Origin: Mucilaginibacter ginkgonis
GTDB lineage: Bacteria; Bacteroidota; Bacteroidia; Sphingobacteriales; Sphingobacteriaceae
Length of the DNA: 64,000 nucleotides
Assembly: GCF_009754905.2 (NCBI RefSeq)
Contig: NZ_CP066775.1
Location: forward strand, 496,001-560,000
Direction of reading: 5' to 3'
In this document: positions 47,643-56,454 of the stretch, piece after piece
Layout of the letters: each line of letters starts with the position of its first letter
Position numbering within the stretch: the first letter of the stretch is position 1
Position numbers and translations under genes: made by a program
Notes under the pieces: model-generated
Seen by the model: the letters and a program-made list of their open reading frames with translations, nothing else
What the model was told of the DNA's origin: nothing
Databases searched by the model: none

Positions 47643-49925
47643 CTATAGGTTAACCCTGTTAACTGTTTGCGCAAGGATGTTTTGCTGATTGTTAACGTCT
47701 TTCACGTCGACATAGATAGGGGGGAAATTATTGATCATCTGGTAGGCCAAAGTATTGGCCAGATCGCGGTGATCTTGTATCGGTTGATTGTAATAACGGT
47801 TGGCATTACCACCATCAGTAAATATACCACCAATTGCATAACCGCGGCCTGGGTTGGGTATCGAAAAATCGCGCCCGCCGTGCGCCACATTTATGGCGCT
47901 TACCAGGTTGCGTGCCCAGGGGTTGCGCATAGCTTCAGAAACTACCACAGCTTCGCCGCTGCGTAAGTAGGCGTTGGTGTTATCTGTACGGCTATACCCA
48001 GGTAAGATTGCGCCCCGGCCGTCTGAAATGTATTGCCCGCCTTGGGCAAATCCGGGCTTTTGCTTAATAATTGCGGCTAAGTTAGATGCGCCTGCTGCAG
48101 CTACTACCACAGTTTCTGCTATGGCTTTAGCCGTGCCAATAATTGGAATGCCTGCACTTGCTGCCCATATACCCATAATGGCACTTTTGGTATCAATGAT
48201 CACTTGCGCGGCGGCCGCTGCCTGGTGAGCTTTAAAAGCTGCTCTGGCAGCAACGGTATTTTTGCCAAAAATGGCAGTTACGGCTCCGGCAACAGAACCC
48301 AGGGCCTGAACGTATTTACGTTGGGTGGTAACCTCGTCTTCCTGTTTCTTTTTATTGAGGTCTTTAATGCTGTTGGTATGGTCTTGCTGCAGCTTTAGTG
48401 CTTTTTGCTTGTACTCTTGCTCTATTTTGTAAGTAGAGTCGCCGCGTAGTTTGGCAGCTTCTATATCCTGGTCGTATTCGAGTTTTAGAAGCGCTTTCTT
48501 ATCATTAAGTTCTTTATCAAAGTCGGGCGCTTTCTTGTTGGTCTTGGAGTCATCGTTAATTATCTCGCCTTCTAAAAAGTCTTTTTTATCCTTTAGGTCG
48601 AAAGTGTTTTGAAGCGCTGCTTTATCTTGAAGGTATTTTTTATCAACCGCAAGCTTTTTATCAGCTGCTTCTGTCTTGATCTGCAATGCCTTTGCCGATT
48701 GGGCATTCAGATCATCAAGCTCTTTCTGAGATAATTTTCCCTCGTTTTCTTTTTTTAAATTTTCTGCATCAAATATCACTTTAGTTGCAGCACTTTCTGT
48801 GTCTGATATTATTTTTAGCTTTTGAACCCTCTCATCGTCCAGTTGCTTAAAAGCTTGCGCTTTAGCCGTTTTAACACCTTCAGTACTTATACTTTCTAGC
48901 TGCTGCTGGTAAGTGGTCAATTTGTCCAGGTCTTCTTTTGCAAATTTAGCATGGATGCTTTTAAATGTAGCAATACGCTCTTTTTCAATTTGATCTAAGG
49001 TTTTAGAATTGCCGCTATGCTGATTTTTCAGGTTGTCAAAATGCTGTTTAGCCGCTTCTACCTCTTTGGCATAGCCATCTAACTGCAACAGGGCCATCCG
49101 CTGGATAGATTCTTGTTGTACTTGACGCTCTCCGTCAGCCTTTGACAATTCATTTTTGCCAGTAAAGCTTGATTTAACTTGACCTTGATGCAAGTCTTTT
49201 CCTGCACTCAAAATCACAGTTCCAAAATTTTTAAATTTCTCGTTTATGTCTTTACCCAGTAACGAGTTTTGTTTGTTAAGGAGGATAGTATCGGACTTTA
49301 AGTCGGCAATAATTTTTTGACTTTTTTTGATTTTCTCTATTTGGGCGTCAATTTTTTGACTTTCGCTCAATGCTGATTCTTCACCAAACGGAATACTCGC
49401 GTAAGTATTGAATAAGTCATCCATTGTTTTTTTTTCAGCCTGAAGTTTTGCAAGGTTTTTGGTTTCCTCTATAATTTTTTGATCATTATCAGATGCTCGA
49501 TTTACGTTGGTCGTAATATTCTTTTTATGTTCCTGAGCTTCAGAAACCGCTTCCAGTTGCTTTTTTAAATTTTTATAAGCCTCGGCCGCCTTGCCGGCAA
49601 CTATCGCCTCATTACTCATCCCTTTAAATGAATCAGGAAACTGCTTTCTTAACAAGTCTGCAGCTTCGAGGTTCCGCTTTCTGGAAAGTGTTAAGTTTTG
49701 CGTTGCATTGTATACAGCCGTGATGCTGGTTATTTCTGTTTGCGCCGCCTTTTTTCCGTTAAGTTGACTTTGTATAAGGGCATTTGTAACGATCTGGTTA
49801 TCCTTCAAAGCCTTCGTAAAAGCACTTAAAGTAGTCTGTCCTTTTATCAAATCAGCAATCCAATCCAATAGTTGACCCCATAAGTTATGAGTAACGTTGT
49901 GCCAACAGATATCGCGGTATTCCAC
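47643..49925 (-). CDS. tape measure protein, main part (downstream of a -1 frame break)
   Basis: 760 residues as an open frame, but the first 15 or so are an out-of-frame reading of the preceding fragment; homology-like sequence starts around GQLLDWIADLIKG. The body is a very long alpha-helical, coiled-coil region (about 40-540), followed by a hydrophobic segment (AVTAIFG...AAAAQVIIDTKSAIMGIWAASAGIPIIG, about 550-620) and a Gly-rich end with GRGAILPGYSRTDNTNAYL and LRSGEAVVV, typical of Bacteroidota tape measures. It sets tail length and helps DNA delivery. It joins the 110-aa fragment at 49847-50179 by a -1 shift in GGGG at 49876-49879, giving about 845 aa. Confidence 0.8.
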   Translation of the reverse strand: MEYRDICWHNVTHNLWGQLLDWIADLIKGQTTLSAFTKALKDNQIVTNALIQSQLNGKKAAQTEITSITAVYNATQNLTLSRKRNLEAADLLRKQFPDSFKGMSNEAIVAGKAAEAYKNLKKQLEAVSEAQEHKKNITTNVNRASDNDQKIIEETKNLAKLQAEKKTMDDLFNTYASIPFGEESALSESQKIDAQIEKIKKSQKIIADLKSDTILLNKQNSLLGKDINEKFKNFGTVILSAGKDLHQGQVKSSFTGKNELSKADGERQVQQESIQRMALLQLDGYAKEVEAAKQHFDNLKNQHSGNSKTLDQIEKERIATFKSIHAKFAKEDLDKLTTYQQQLESISTEGVKTAKAQAFKQLDDERVQKLKIISDTESAATKVIFDAENLKKENEGKLSQKELDDLNAQSAKALQIKTEAADKKLAVDKKYLQDKAALQNTFDLKDKKDFLEGEIINDDSKTNKKAPDFDKELNDKKALLKLEYDQDIEAAKLRGDSTYKIEQEYKQKALKLQQDHTNSIKDLNKKKQEDEVTTQRKYVQALGSVAGAVTAIFGKNTVAARAAFKAHQAAAAAQVIIDTKSAIMGIWAASAGIPIIGTAKAIAETVVVAAAGASNLAAIIKQKPGFAQGGQYISDGRGAILPGYSRTDNTNAYLRSGEAVVVSEAMRNPWARNLVSAINVAHGGRDFSIPNPGRGYAIGGIFTDGGNANRYYNQPIQDHRDLANTLAYQMINNFPPIYVDVKDVNNQQNILAQTVNRVNL

Positions 49926-50179
49926 GAGAGCATCCCCGACGCTAACTGTGAAAGCACGCTAGCAGGTTTACCACCCTGGCTTGCTAATTCTTTATTTTGC
50001 TTATTTAAGTTCATCATAGACGTGACTACATCCGGAAGAACTTTTGCAATACCGGTCAATCCGGATTGCATACCGCTTGTAAAATCGGGTATTGCTTTAT
50101 TTATTTCATTGAGGGATTTTTTTAAGTCGTCCACACCCGACGTCATAGAGCTTAGCTGCTTTGAAAGATCATCTGCCAT
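49847..50179 (-). CDS. tape measure protein, N-terminal fragment (frameshifted)
   Basis: 110 residues. The N-terminus MADDLSKQLSSMTSGVDDLKKSL is a typical helical tape-measure start, and ASVLSQLASGMLSWNTAISVG leads into the usual hydrophobic segment. After residue 101 the frame continues only nine codons (VNYWIGLLI) to a stop, while the -1 frame continues with the remaining 744 residues. One missing G in a GGGG run would explain the break. The site is not a canonical slippery heptamer. Confidence 0.75.
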   Translation of the reverse strand: MADDLSKQLSSMTSGVDDLKKSLNEINKAIPDFTSGMQSGLTGIAKVLPDVVTSMMNLNKQNKELASQGGKPASVLSQLASGMLSWNTAISVGTTLLITYGVNYWIGLLI

Positions 50180-50242
50180 AATATGAATATAATGCCAAAT
50201 GGCATATTTTATATGATTTTAAAATTCTTGTTTTGACTTTAA

Positions 50243-50803
50243 TTAAATGGTGGTGTCTGATGGAACGATGTAATAATGGCCTTTTTCCAAAATATAGCCA
50301 TCAGGTATTTCCGATTCCCCTTCAATAGTTTCTAAAAAAGGACCGTGGTTCAGTTTTATATTAAAAAAATTGCGGTAATGGCTTATTTCATTAACCTTTA
50401 TATCCAATTTTTCGGTTCCTAAATAAATACCAATTGCGCTACCTCGATGTTTTCTTAAGCTATCGCAATTAATAATTAAATTCGACACCACGAGGTAAGG
50501 TTTATTTGAAGTATTCAAATATTTATCCATCAGAGACTTTTTCGACAACTCTAAATTCATTGTGTCAATGTCAGAATTTGTTATAGGTCTTATGAGTTGA
50601 AGTAAATAATATGTCTTGTTACCAGTATCGGCTAATATTTTGTTAGATAAGTAAATTTTCATACCTCGTTTGAGGTTTTCAACGTTTTCTATTTTCTTAG
50701 AATTTGTATATCTGCAGCCAAATAAATATATAACTGTTAATAGTATTAAGCCAAAAGTGCTGATAAATTTTGTGGCAGCATTTAAAGCAATATTTACACG
50801 CAT
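50243..50803 (-). CDS. small membrane-anchored protein of unknown function, phage cargo gene A
   Basis: 186 residues with an N-terminal hydrophobic segment (about 11-30, LILLTVIYLFGC) that ends in Cys, so it may be a lipoprotein or an anchored periplasmic protein. The region is AT-rich compared with flanking phage genes. Its last 20 residues (IPDGYILEKGHYYIVPSDT) match the end of the neighbouring 164-aa protein (IPKGYEVDTQFYYVPYSA), so the two are diverged paralogues. It lies inside the tail module, a typical place for moron genes. Confidence 0.65.
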   Translation of the reverse strand: MRVNIALNAATKFISTFGLILLTVIYLFGCRYTNSKKIENVENLKRGMKIYLSNKILADTGNKTYYLLQLIRPITNSDIDTMNLELSKKSLMDKYLNTSNKPYLVVSNLIINCDSLRKHRGSAIGIYLGTEKLDIKVNEISHYRNFFNIKLNHGPFLETIEGESEIPDGYILEKGHYYIVPSDTTI

Positions 50804-50871
50804 GTTACTAAATTTATTGGTAAATATAATAAGCCTTTTTAATAATACAAGCTATGAAAGATGCTTGCAAG

Positions 50872-51366
50872 TTAATTTTTTGTTACTGCAGAATAAGGGA
50901 CGTAATAAAACTGAGTGTCAACTTCATATCCTTTTGGGATTTCTGAACTAAACAAGCTATCAACTTGTGTGAATCTTTTATCAGCCTTAAACGCGTAAAA
51001 GCCCCCCGGAATAAATTTATCACGGAATTTTCCATATAATACCGCACTCTTTTCGTAAGAGCCAATACAACGTGTCTTATATTTGCGTAAGCTATCAAGG
51101 CTTACACCGTATGGTATTAACCCGGCTAATTCACGATCATTTCCATCCCGTGATTTAAACTTAGCGAAAAATGGTATGACTATTCCGGAGTCTGGCTTAG
51201 AGTAAATTTGCTGCGAGATATATAACTTGTCGTTTTTGCTGAAATGGTCTGCTTTAAAAATATGATAGTGTATAGTTATCAATCGCCAATTAAAGTAGAC
51301 TACACTTACTATGGCTATGACAAGCATTACACCAATTGTTTTAGTTAAATGTGTTTTCTTGAACAT
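50872..51366 (-). CDS. small membrane-anchored protein of unknown function, phage cargo gene B
   Basis: 164 residues with one N-terminal transmembrane segment (about 10-28, TIGVMLVIAIVSVVYFNW) and a soluble, presumably periplasmic part with PFFAKFKSRDGNDRELAGLIPYG. Paralogue of the neighbouring 186-aa protein: shared C-terminal motif and LRKYKTRCIGSYEKS versus LRKHRGSAIGIYLGT. AT-rich DNA and a 199-bp non-coding gap upstream suggest independent acquisition and possibly its own promoter. Confidence 0.65.
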   Translation of the reverse strand: MFKKTHLTKTIGVMLVIAIVSVVYFNWRLITIHYHIFKADHFSKNDKLYISQQIYSKPDSGIVIPFFAKFKSRDGNDRELAGLIPYGVSLDSLRKYKTRCIGSYEKSAVLYGKFRDKFIPGGFYAFKADKRFTQVDSLFSSEIPKGYEVDTQFYYVPYSAVTKN

Positions 51367-51565
51367 TTTTCTAGTTTTAATAGTAAATATTTAAGTAATG
51401 TGAATTTAAGGTCAGGAATGCCATACATAAGCCTTTATGTTGGTTTCAAGGGTCTAGTTCAGCGGTTGTTAAAACTATAAAAGCCGTTACAAATACTCAA
51501 ATTACTTTTGTCATATGCTAATTTTATTGGTAATAATAATAGATAAAATTCAAAAGTCAAAATTT

Positions 51566-53551
51566 CTATCCCAATTTAATTAATTCAACTTTTGTTGGTT
51601 TCCCTTTTTGCCAGGCATCGATCTTGTTGATATAAAAGTAAGCACCGTCTTGCCGGAGGTAAACCGGAATTAATAAATCCAGCTGCGCAATATCAAGTGG
51701 TGTGAGCAGGAATAACCGCACCACTTTTTTGCTTTGTTTTAATATCCGCTCTAATTCAGAATAATAACGTTGCCGCAAATTTTCAAATTTTAAACTATCC
51801 GGACGGTCTTCACGATGAAAGTAGGGTACTGCTACTACGTCATTGTTTAGCGTCCGGGTGTTTGGGCCGTCAGTAAATGATATGTTTTGCGCGTTAATAG
51901 TTTCCAATACTAAAATTCGCGGCTGGGTGCTAATATTGAAATCTGTATTCTCGTTACTGCTTTGATCTACTTTGTTAATCACCGCAATAGTGCCATTTAT
52001 CCACGGGCGGTTTTGCGTTGGAGCGAACTGACTTTCAAAAAGATCTGTAGTTGCAGGGAGCGTAGTGTCAGCTACTTTAATTACACTGTCCGCAAATCCC
52101 GTGGGCAACACGCTATCATCTGCTTTATATTTCATGTTGTTGGCCTGGGCATAACCGCCTAACTGAAAGCTAATGGTCTTGCCCTGATCAATGCATTTCT
52201 CTGTCCAGTCATAAGCATTTGGTATATTATTCACAATATCGCGGAATGACGCGAAGGTTACCGTGCGGTTGGTATTATCTGTTTGGCAGATAATGCCAAA
52301 TCTTTGCAAGGTATCTTTTAACAAGTCTTTCTGACCTATATCCGGGAAGATACGTTCGCATTGTATGGTGTGACCAAAAAGTACATCGCCTTGTTTATTG
52401 GTTACTGTGAATGTTGCACCGGGTGAAATTATACCTAATACGTTACCATCCAACAATGTATAGCCGCAAATTACTGTTTGACCTTTCTTAAAAGTAACAT
52501 CTGCCGAAAGCTTTTGATGCAAATAATTTTTAGGTACAAATTTAGGCTGGTCTGTATCATGCGCATTGTAAACCACGTGGTTAAGCATATCGGTTGCCGG
52601 GTCGTAAAACTGGATGAATACATTCATCCCCTTGGTTTTTTTACCGCTTAGCTGTACGCCAATACTATAAGCGAACTCGACCGTTGCTACCATATCGATA
52701 GGCGCTTCGAACGCGAATGATGACGTGTTGAACGAATGCGACGGATCATCGTCTACCGCCTGGAAGGCAATGGTATTTTCATGGCCGCTGTTAGATGTTT
52801 GATATGCGCACGTTTGCGGCGCTGTACTATGCACAGCTATAGAATAAACGTTGCGCTGATTTTGAATATTCGAACCATGCGCGAAGCTGTCATTTGCGAA
52901 TTGGACTATCAGTTTTTGATAAAGAGGATCAGACAGTAGCGAACCCTGCGCTTTGTAACCTGCATTACCTACAATAATATCAATGGCTGTCTTTAAAAAG
53001 AATCCCGGGCGAAGGTAACGTACATCAACAGGCTGTGTGGTATCTGTATCTACTTTACCATAATCAACAACAGGCCATATCCAGCCCTTTGTTTTTCGTT
53101 GCGAATTAACAACGTTGTCTAACGTCCAATCATGATTGTAACTTTTAAAAGGCAGTTGCGCACCGGTTGTAGTGGTGCTATCGCCCATGTCATAAATTTT
53201 TGCGTCTATGGCATCAAAGAAATCTACGTTCCCCGATAAGATGGTCATGTTAGCAGCATCTTGCTCAATGCTGTTTAATTCGGCAGTACCGTAAGGAACG
53301 GTTTCGATACCATCTTGAATGATGCGAGCTTGATATTGCTTGTAAGGTGCGTCTGTGCAAATAGCTACTTTATCGGCAAAGCCGAGTATTATGCGGTTGC
53401 GTTGGGTAAGCGGCAGTTTAAACTGATTAGAGGTGTTGCCCTGCTGATTCCTTACTTCTGCCAGGTTATTTATTTGGAAGGTGAGCGCGATGGGGCTATC
53501 GTCGGCAAGGTCTACCAATTCCTGATTGATGTATAATTGAAGGTTGTGCAT
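51566..53551 (-). CDS. phage tail protein (baseplate/hub candidate)
   Basis: 661 residues, beta-rich. It starts LQLYINQELVDLADDSPIALTFQINNLAEVRNQQGNTSNQFKLP, a layout common in large minor tail proteins of Bacteroidota siphoviruses, and the C-terminal RPDSLKFENLRQRYYSELERIL and FYINKIDAWQKGKPTKVELIKLG resemble hub-like folds. It probably forms the tail tip with the following large protein. No enzymatic motif seen. Confidence 0.7.
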   Translation of the reverse strand: MHNLQLYINQELVDLADDSPIALTFQINNLAEVRNQQGNTSNQFKLPLTQRNRIILGFADKVAICTDAPYKQYQARIIQDGIETVPYGTAELNSIEQDAANMTILSGNVDFFDAIDAKIYDMGDSTTTTGAQLPFKSYNHDWTLDNVVNSQRKTKGWIWPVVDYGKVDTDTTQPVDVRYLRPGFFLKTAIDIIVGNAGYKAQGSLLSDPLYQKLIVQFANDSFAHGSNIQNQRNVYSIAVHSTAPQTCAYQTSNSGHENTIAFQAVDDDPSHSFNTSSFAFEAPIDMVATVEFAYSIGVQLSGKKTKGMNVFIQFYDPATDMLNHVVYNAHDTDQPKFVPKNYLHQKLSADVTFKKGQTVICGYTLLDGNVLGIISPGATFTVTNKQGDVLFGHTIQCERIFPDIGQKDLLKDTLQRFGIICQTDNTNRTVTFASFRDIVNNIPNAYDWTEKCIDQGKTISFQLGGYAQANNMKYKADDSVLPTGFADSVIKVADTTLPATTDLFESQFAPTQNRPWINGTIAVINKVDQSSNENTDFNISTQPRILVLETINAQNISFTDGPNTRTLNNDVVAVPYFHREDRPDSLKFENLRQRYYSELERILKQSKKVVRLFLLTPLDIAQLDLLIPVYLRQDGAYFYINKIDAWQKGKPTKVELIKLG

Positions 53552-53591
53552 TATCTTTTAGTTGATGGACCATGGTTAATGGTCAATAACA

Positions 53592-55670
53592 TTACTGGCT
53601 TTGTATATTCTTAGATGGCAGGTTAAAGGTTACGCTAAATGCATATTGGCCATAGCGTGTCTCATATTCCACAAATGTGGCGGTATTAAGTACTACGGTT
53701 TGCCATTTTACAGGCGACTTGCTGGTCAATATTTGAACCTTCGGCGAATATTTAATAGACTGCAAACCTTTTATATCTGCTATGGAAAGATCTTCGGCCA
53801 TGACCTTCATCTTCTCGCCGGCGCTTTTGCTAATTACTTCTTCTATGCCTTGCTGGGCCTCCCAATCGGCAACAAAGTTTTTTATGATAACAGCATTTTG
53901 CACGTCGAGCGTTACTTCCTGGTTGTAAACAAAGCGATAGTAATTCCAGGAACCGGTAAGGCCAATCCAGCGCAGGTAAACAGAGCGGTCATCAACAGCG
54001 TTATCAATTTGCAGAGTTTGCGTTTGGGTAACGGCATGACTCCCTGCACTATCTGTGTATTTGAGTACGATAGTCATGAAAGCAGCCTGCGGTACAAGTG
54101 TCGGATTTATAAGCAACCTATTAAGGCCCAATTCATCGGGCGCGATGCTTACCGGCGAAGTTACCGCCGTGCCATTCGCTATAATAAATCGCGAACTGTT
54201 TGCTTGTAATAAATAGCTGTTATTATTTGTCAGTAAATACCCTGTAGAACTGCCAGTATTTAAAGGCTGGCGGTTAATATCCAACAATGTTAACTCGAAA
54301 TAGGGATTTAAGCCCAGGAGGTATTCACTGTATATAAAACTAAGATCGAACGGATAGCCGGCGCTGTAGGCAGGTTCGGTAAAATCTGTTACCCAAGCTG
54401 CTAAATCATTTGGATTACTTACCGATTGAAAAGGTACAAACGCTGCCATGTTACCGCTATACTTTTGCCCTAATTGACGGGCGGTATAAGTAATGAAATA
54501 TGGATGGTCAATGATTACCCATTCAGATTTGTGTTCCGTACCCGCAGCATCTGTCCAACATTCGCGGTAACTGATGTTGTAGCTGGCACTTAGGTTGCTA
54601 TCCCTGTAGCTTATGGCGTTATAAGTGCAGTCATCTTTCGCAACAAGCAAACTTTGCAGAAAACTGGACAAGTCAGCCTGCACTTTCCCGGTTTTGTCTG
54701 GCCTGTTTTGCGATACAATGGTATTTGCGCGGCCGCTTAATCTATCCTGATACGTAACCGTAGTTTCGATCTTATAGTAACCAAAAATGCTGTTGACATT
54801 TACAAACCCCAATGTTTGCGTTGAGGATTGGTAGGGAATGTCGACCAGTAGAGCATTCGTCTGCGCTGAGATAACACTATATACACCATCATAAATGCCG
54901 GCATTGATGTAGATTTGCTCTTTGGGCTGTACGCTGCCTACATAACCGTTTATGGTAAACAAGGTGCCCCCTTGGTTGGCGTAGTCAGTAATGGCGGTTA
55001 TTTCCAGGTCACGGCGCTGATAAGAAAAAACGATGGGATTGAAGACAGCATTCCATCTGGACACATTGCCATTACCCAAGTTTACAGATGGGTCGCTAAT
55101 CAACAGGTTACGGGTTGCGTCTAGTGTAAAATTGTAACTGGCACCGCAGCCATTGGCATCTGTGATCCACGCGGTGTAACCGCCGGCAATTAAGCCTGTA
55201 AAAGTTGCGGATGTTTGAAAGTGCTGGTTATCCAGGCTGTACATAATGGGTCCGTAGCTGGAAAAAGCGTTCACCGTAATTTGCCCGTCTGCAGCCCCGG
55301 GCGCTGATTCCTTTTTGTTTACAGCAACTGAATCGATATGCGCGTCGCACGTAAGCGGTAGCGGATTTGCAGCCGGTGCACCAACGTTTGTTACAGTGAA
55401 ATAATGATAGTCTGCTATCTGTCCGCTTTGGGTACGGGTAATCACCCCGCTGTAGATGCGCAGGTTCATACCCGGAACGTTATAAAGGTCAGAAGTTGCC
55501 GGAGTTGACATAAAATCCGACCGTACTGTTACCGTAGCATTGTTCCCATTCGCAGGGTTGCCGTTTTCATCAATGATCTCGATAAATACGTCAGCGATAT
55601 TATAAGTGCTTCCGGAATCATCAGTATGCGATCGCTGGTTGGTATATGTAATTTTGGCTTGTATGCTCAT
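53592..55670 (-). CDS. phage tail protein with a SprB-like repeat
   Basis: 692 residues from ATG 55670; the frame is open to 55811, but that extension would overlap the preceding gene and is rich in Arg and Cys unlike the rest, so I choose MSIQAKITYTN as start. Beta-rich structural protein. Residues about 112-184 (SAPGAADGQITVNAF ... LIAGGYTAWITDANGCG) match the pattern of SprB repeats of gliding-motility adhesins. Later blocks, such as YSPKVQILTSKSPVKWQTVVL, are typical of distal tail proteins. It lies between the tail terminator-like gene and the hub candidate. Confidence 0.7.
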   Translation of the reverse strand: MSIQAKITYTNQRSHTDDSGSTYNIADVFIEIIDENGNPANGNNATVTVRSDFMSTPATSDLYNVPGMNLRIYSGVITRTQSGQIADYHYFTVTNVGAPAANPLPLTCDAHIDSVAVNKKESAPGAADGQITVNAFSSYGPIMYSLDNQHFQTSATFTGLIAGGYTAWITDANGCGASYNFTLDATRNLLISDPSVNLGNGNVSRWNAVFNPIVFSYQRRDLEITAITDYANQGGTLFTINGYVGSVQPKEQIYINAGIYDGVYSVISAQTNALLVDIPYQSSTQTLGFVNVNSIFGYYKIETTVTYQDRLSGRANTIVSQNRPDKTGKVQADLSSFLQSLLVAKDDCTYNAISYRDSNLSASYNISYRECWTDAAGTEHKSEWVIIDHPYFITYTARQLGQKYSGNMAAFVPFQSVSNPNDLAAWVTDFTEPAYSAGYPFDLSFIYSEYLLGLNPYFELTLLDINRQPLNTGSSTGYLLTNNNSYLLQANSSRFIIANGTAVTSPVSIAPDELGLNRLLINPTLVPQAAFMTIVLKYTDSAGSHAVTQTQTLQIDNAVDDRSVYLRWIGLTGSWNYYRFVYNQEVTLDVQNAVIIKNFVADWEAQQGIEEVISKSAGEKMKVMAEDLSIADIKGLQSIKYSPKVQILTSKSPVKWQTVVLNTATFVEYETRYGQYAFSVTFNLPSKNIQSQ

Positions 55671-55720
55671 TTTTGATAGTTCATGGTTAATACATAGAGG
55701 TTTACCGCAACTGAAAAAAC

Positions 55721-56167
55721 CTAGTACACCTCGAAGTACATGGTATTCAGCGTAAGTGTAAGGCCTACGCCGGTAGTGTTTACATCGTACTTGTTGTACA
55801 CCGGGACGCACCTAGCCTTCTCGCCGTGTTTGATCTTAAAATACCGGCCCTCACCTTCGCGGTAAGTGGTAGCCTTAACCAAAAACTCATTTGCCATGCG
55901 TAATGCCTGGTTTACATATATTTCATTATCAGCCGTGTATTGGTCAAATTCTGTCTGATACAAGAATTCGAGGTAAAGGGTGAAAGTGTTATCAACCGAC
56001 CCGTTATTACAGGGATTGACTACGATATTCTGCAGCGGATGCATAAACACGCATGGGAAAGTTTGATCGTCTGCCAGAAGGTTAAGCTCTTTTTGCGTTC
56101 CGTAAAGAAAAGCCGGTTCTGCCGTTAGGCTTCGCGTTATAGTTTCTATTTGGTTTCTAATGGGCAT
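55721..56167 (-). CDS. phage tail terminator/completion-like protein
   Basis: 148 residues. The start MPIRNQIETITRSLTAEPAFLYG and the alpha/beta layout (FPCVFMHPLQNIVVNPCNN, NTFTLYLEFLYQTEFDQYT) resemble small tail-completion proteins of siphoviruses. No diagnostic motif; call rests on size and place before the large tail protein. A programmed-frameshift-like chaperone gene lies just upstream. Confidence 0.55.
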   Translation of the reverse strand: MPIRNQIETITRSLTAEPAFLYGTQKELNLLADDQTFPCVFMHPLQNIVVNPCNNGSVDNTFTLYLEFLYQTEFDQYTADNEIYVNQALRMANEFLVKATTYREGEGRYFKIKHGEKARCVPVYNKYDVNTTGVGLTLTLNTMYFEVY

Positions 56168-56235
56168 TTTATTAGTTAATTAGTTATTAGGTGTATTTTA
56201 AGATCTGATGTTGGAAAACCGGTGTTCGCTGGTCA

Positions 56236-56454
56236 TCATTTGGTGTTGAGTTCCATGTACCGTTTTTGATATTCTGCCTCCGTTTTGTTAAGCAAAAGTT
56301 TGGTGAACACCACATTATAAGGCAGGTTTAATATCTGATGCCATTTGGTAACATCGCCGCCGGCAAGAGAATTTACTGTGTTAACATACCCGAACTTTTG
56401 AAACTGCTTAATGCCAGCCTTTTCTTCCAAAGCAGTTGCACCCGATGCCAGCAA
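56236..56454 (-). CDS. C-terminal extension of tail chaperone candidate, -1 frame
   Basis: 72 residues from ATG 56454, but the coherent sequence begins earlier in this frame (ELSKLIETENK at 56487). It has NSLAGGDVTKWHQILNLPYNVVFTKLLLNKTE and ends MELNTK. It has no separate ribosome-binding context and continues the 233-aa protein if the ribosome slips -1 at the T9 run (56496-56488 on the minus strand). The joined product would be 279 aa. Confidence 0.6.
   Translation of the reverse strand: MLASGATALEEKAGIKQFQKFGYVNTVNSLAGGDVTKWHQILNLPYNVVFTKLLLNKTEAEYQKRYMELNTK

Noticed and set aside
53592..55811. Longer form of the SprB-repeat tail protein starting at 55811
   Set aside because: The extra 47 residues overlap the preceding gene and are Arg/Cys/Tyr rich; ATG 55670 fits better.
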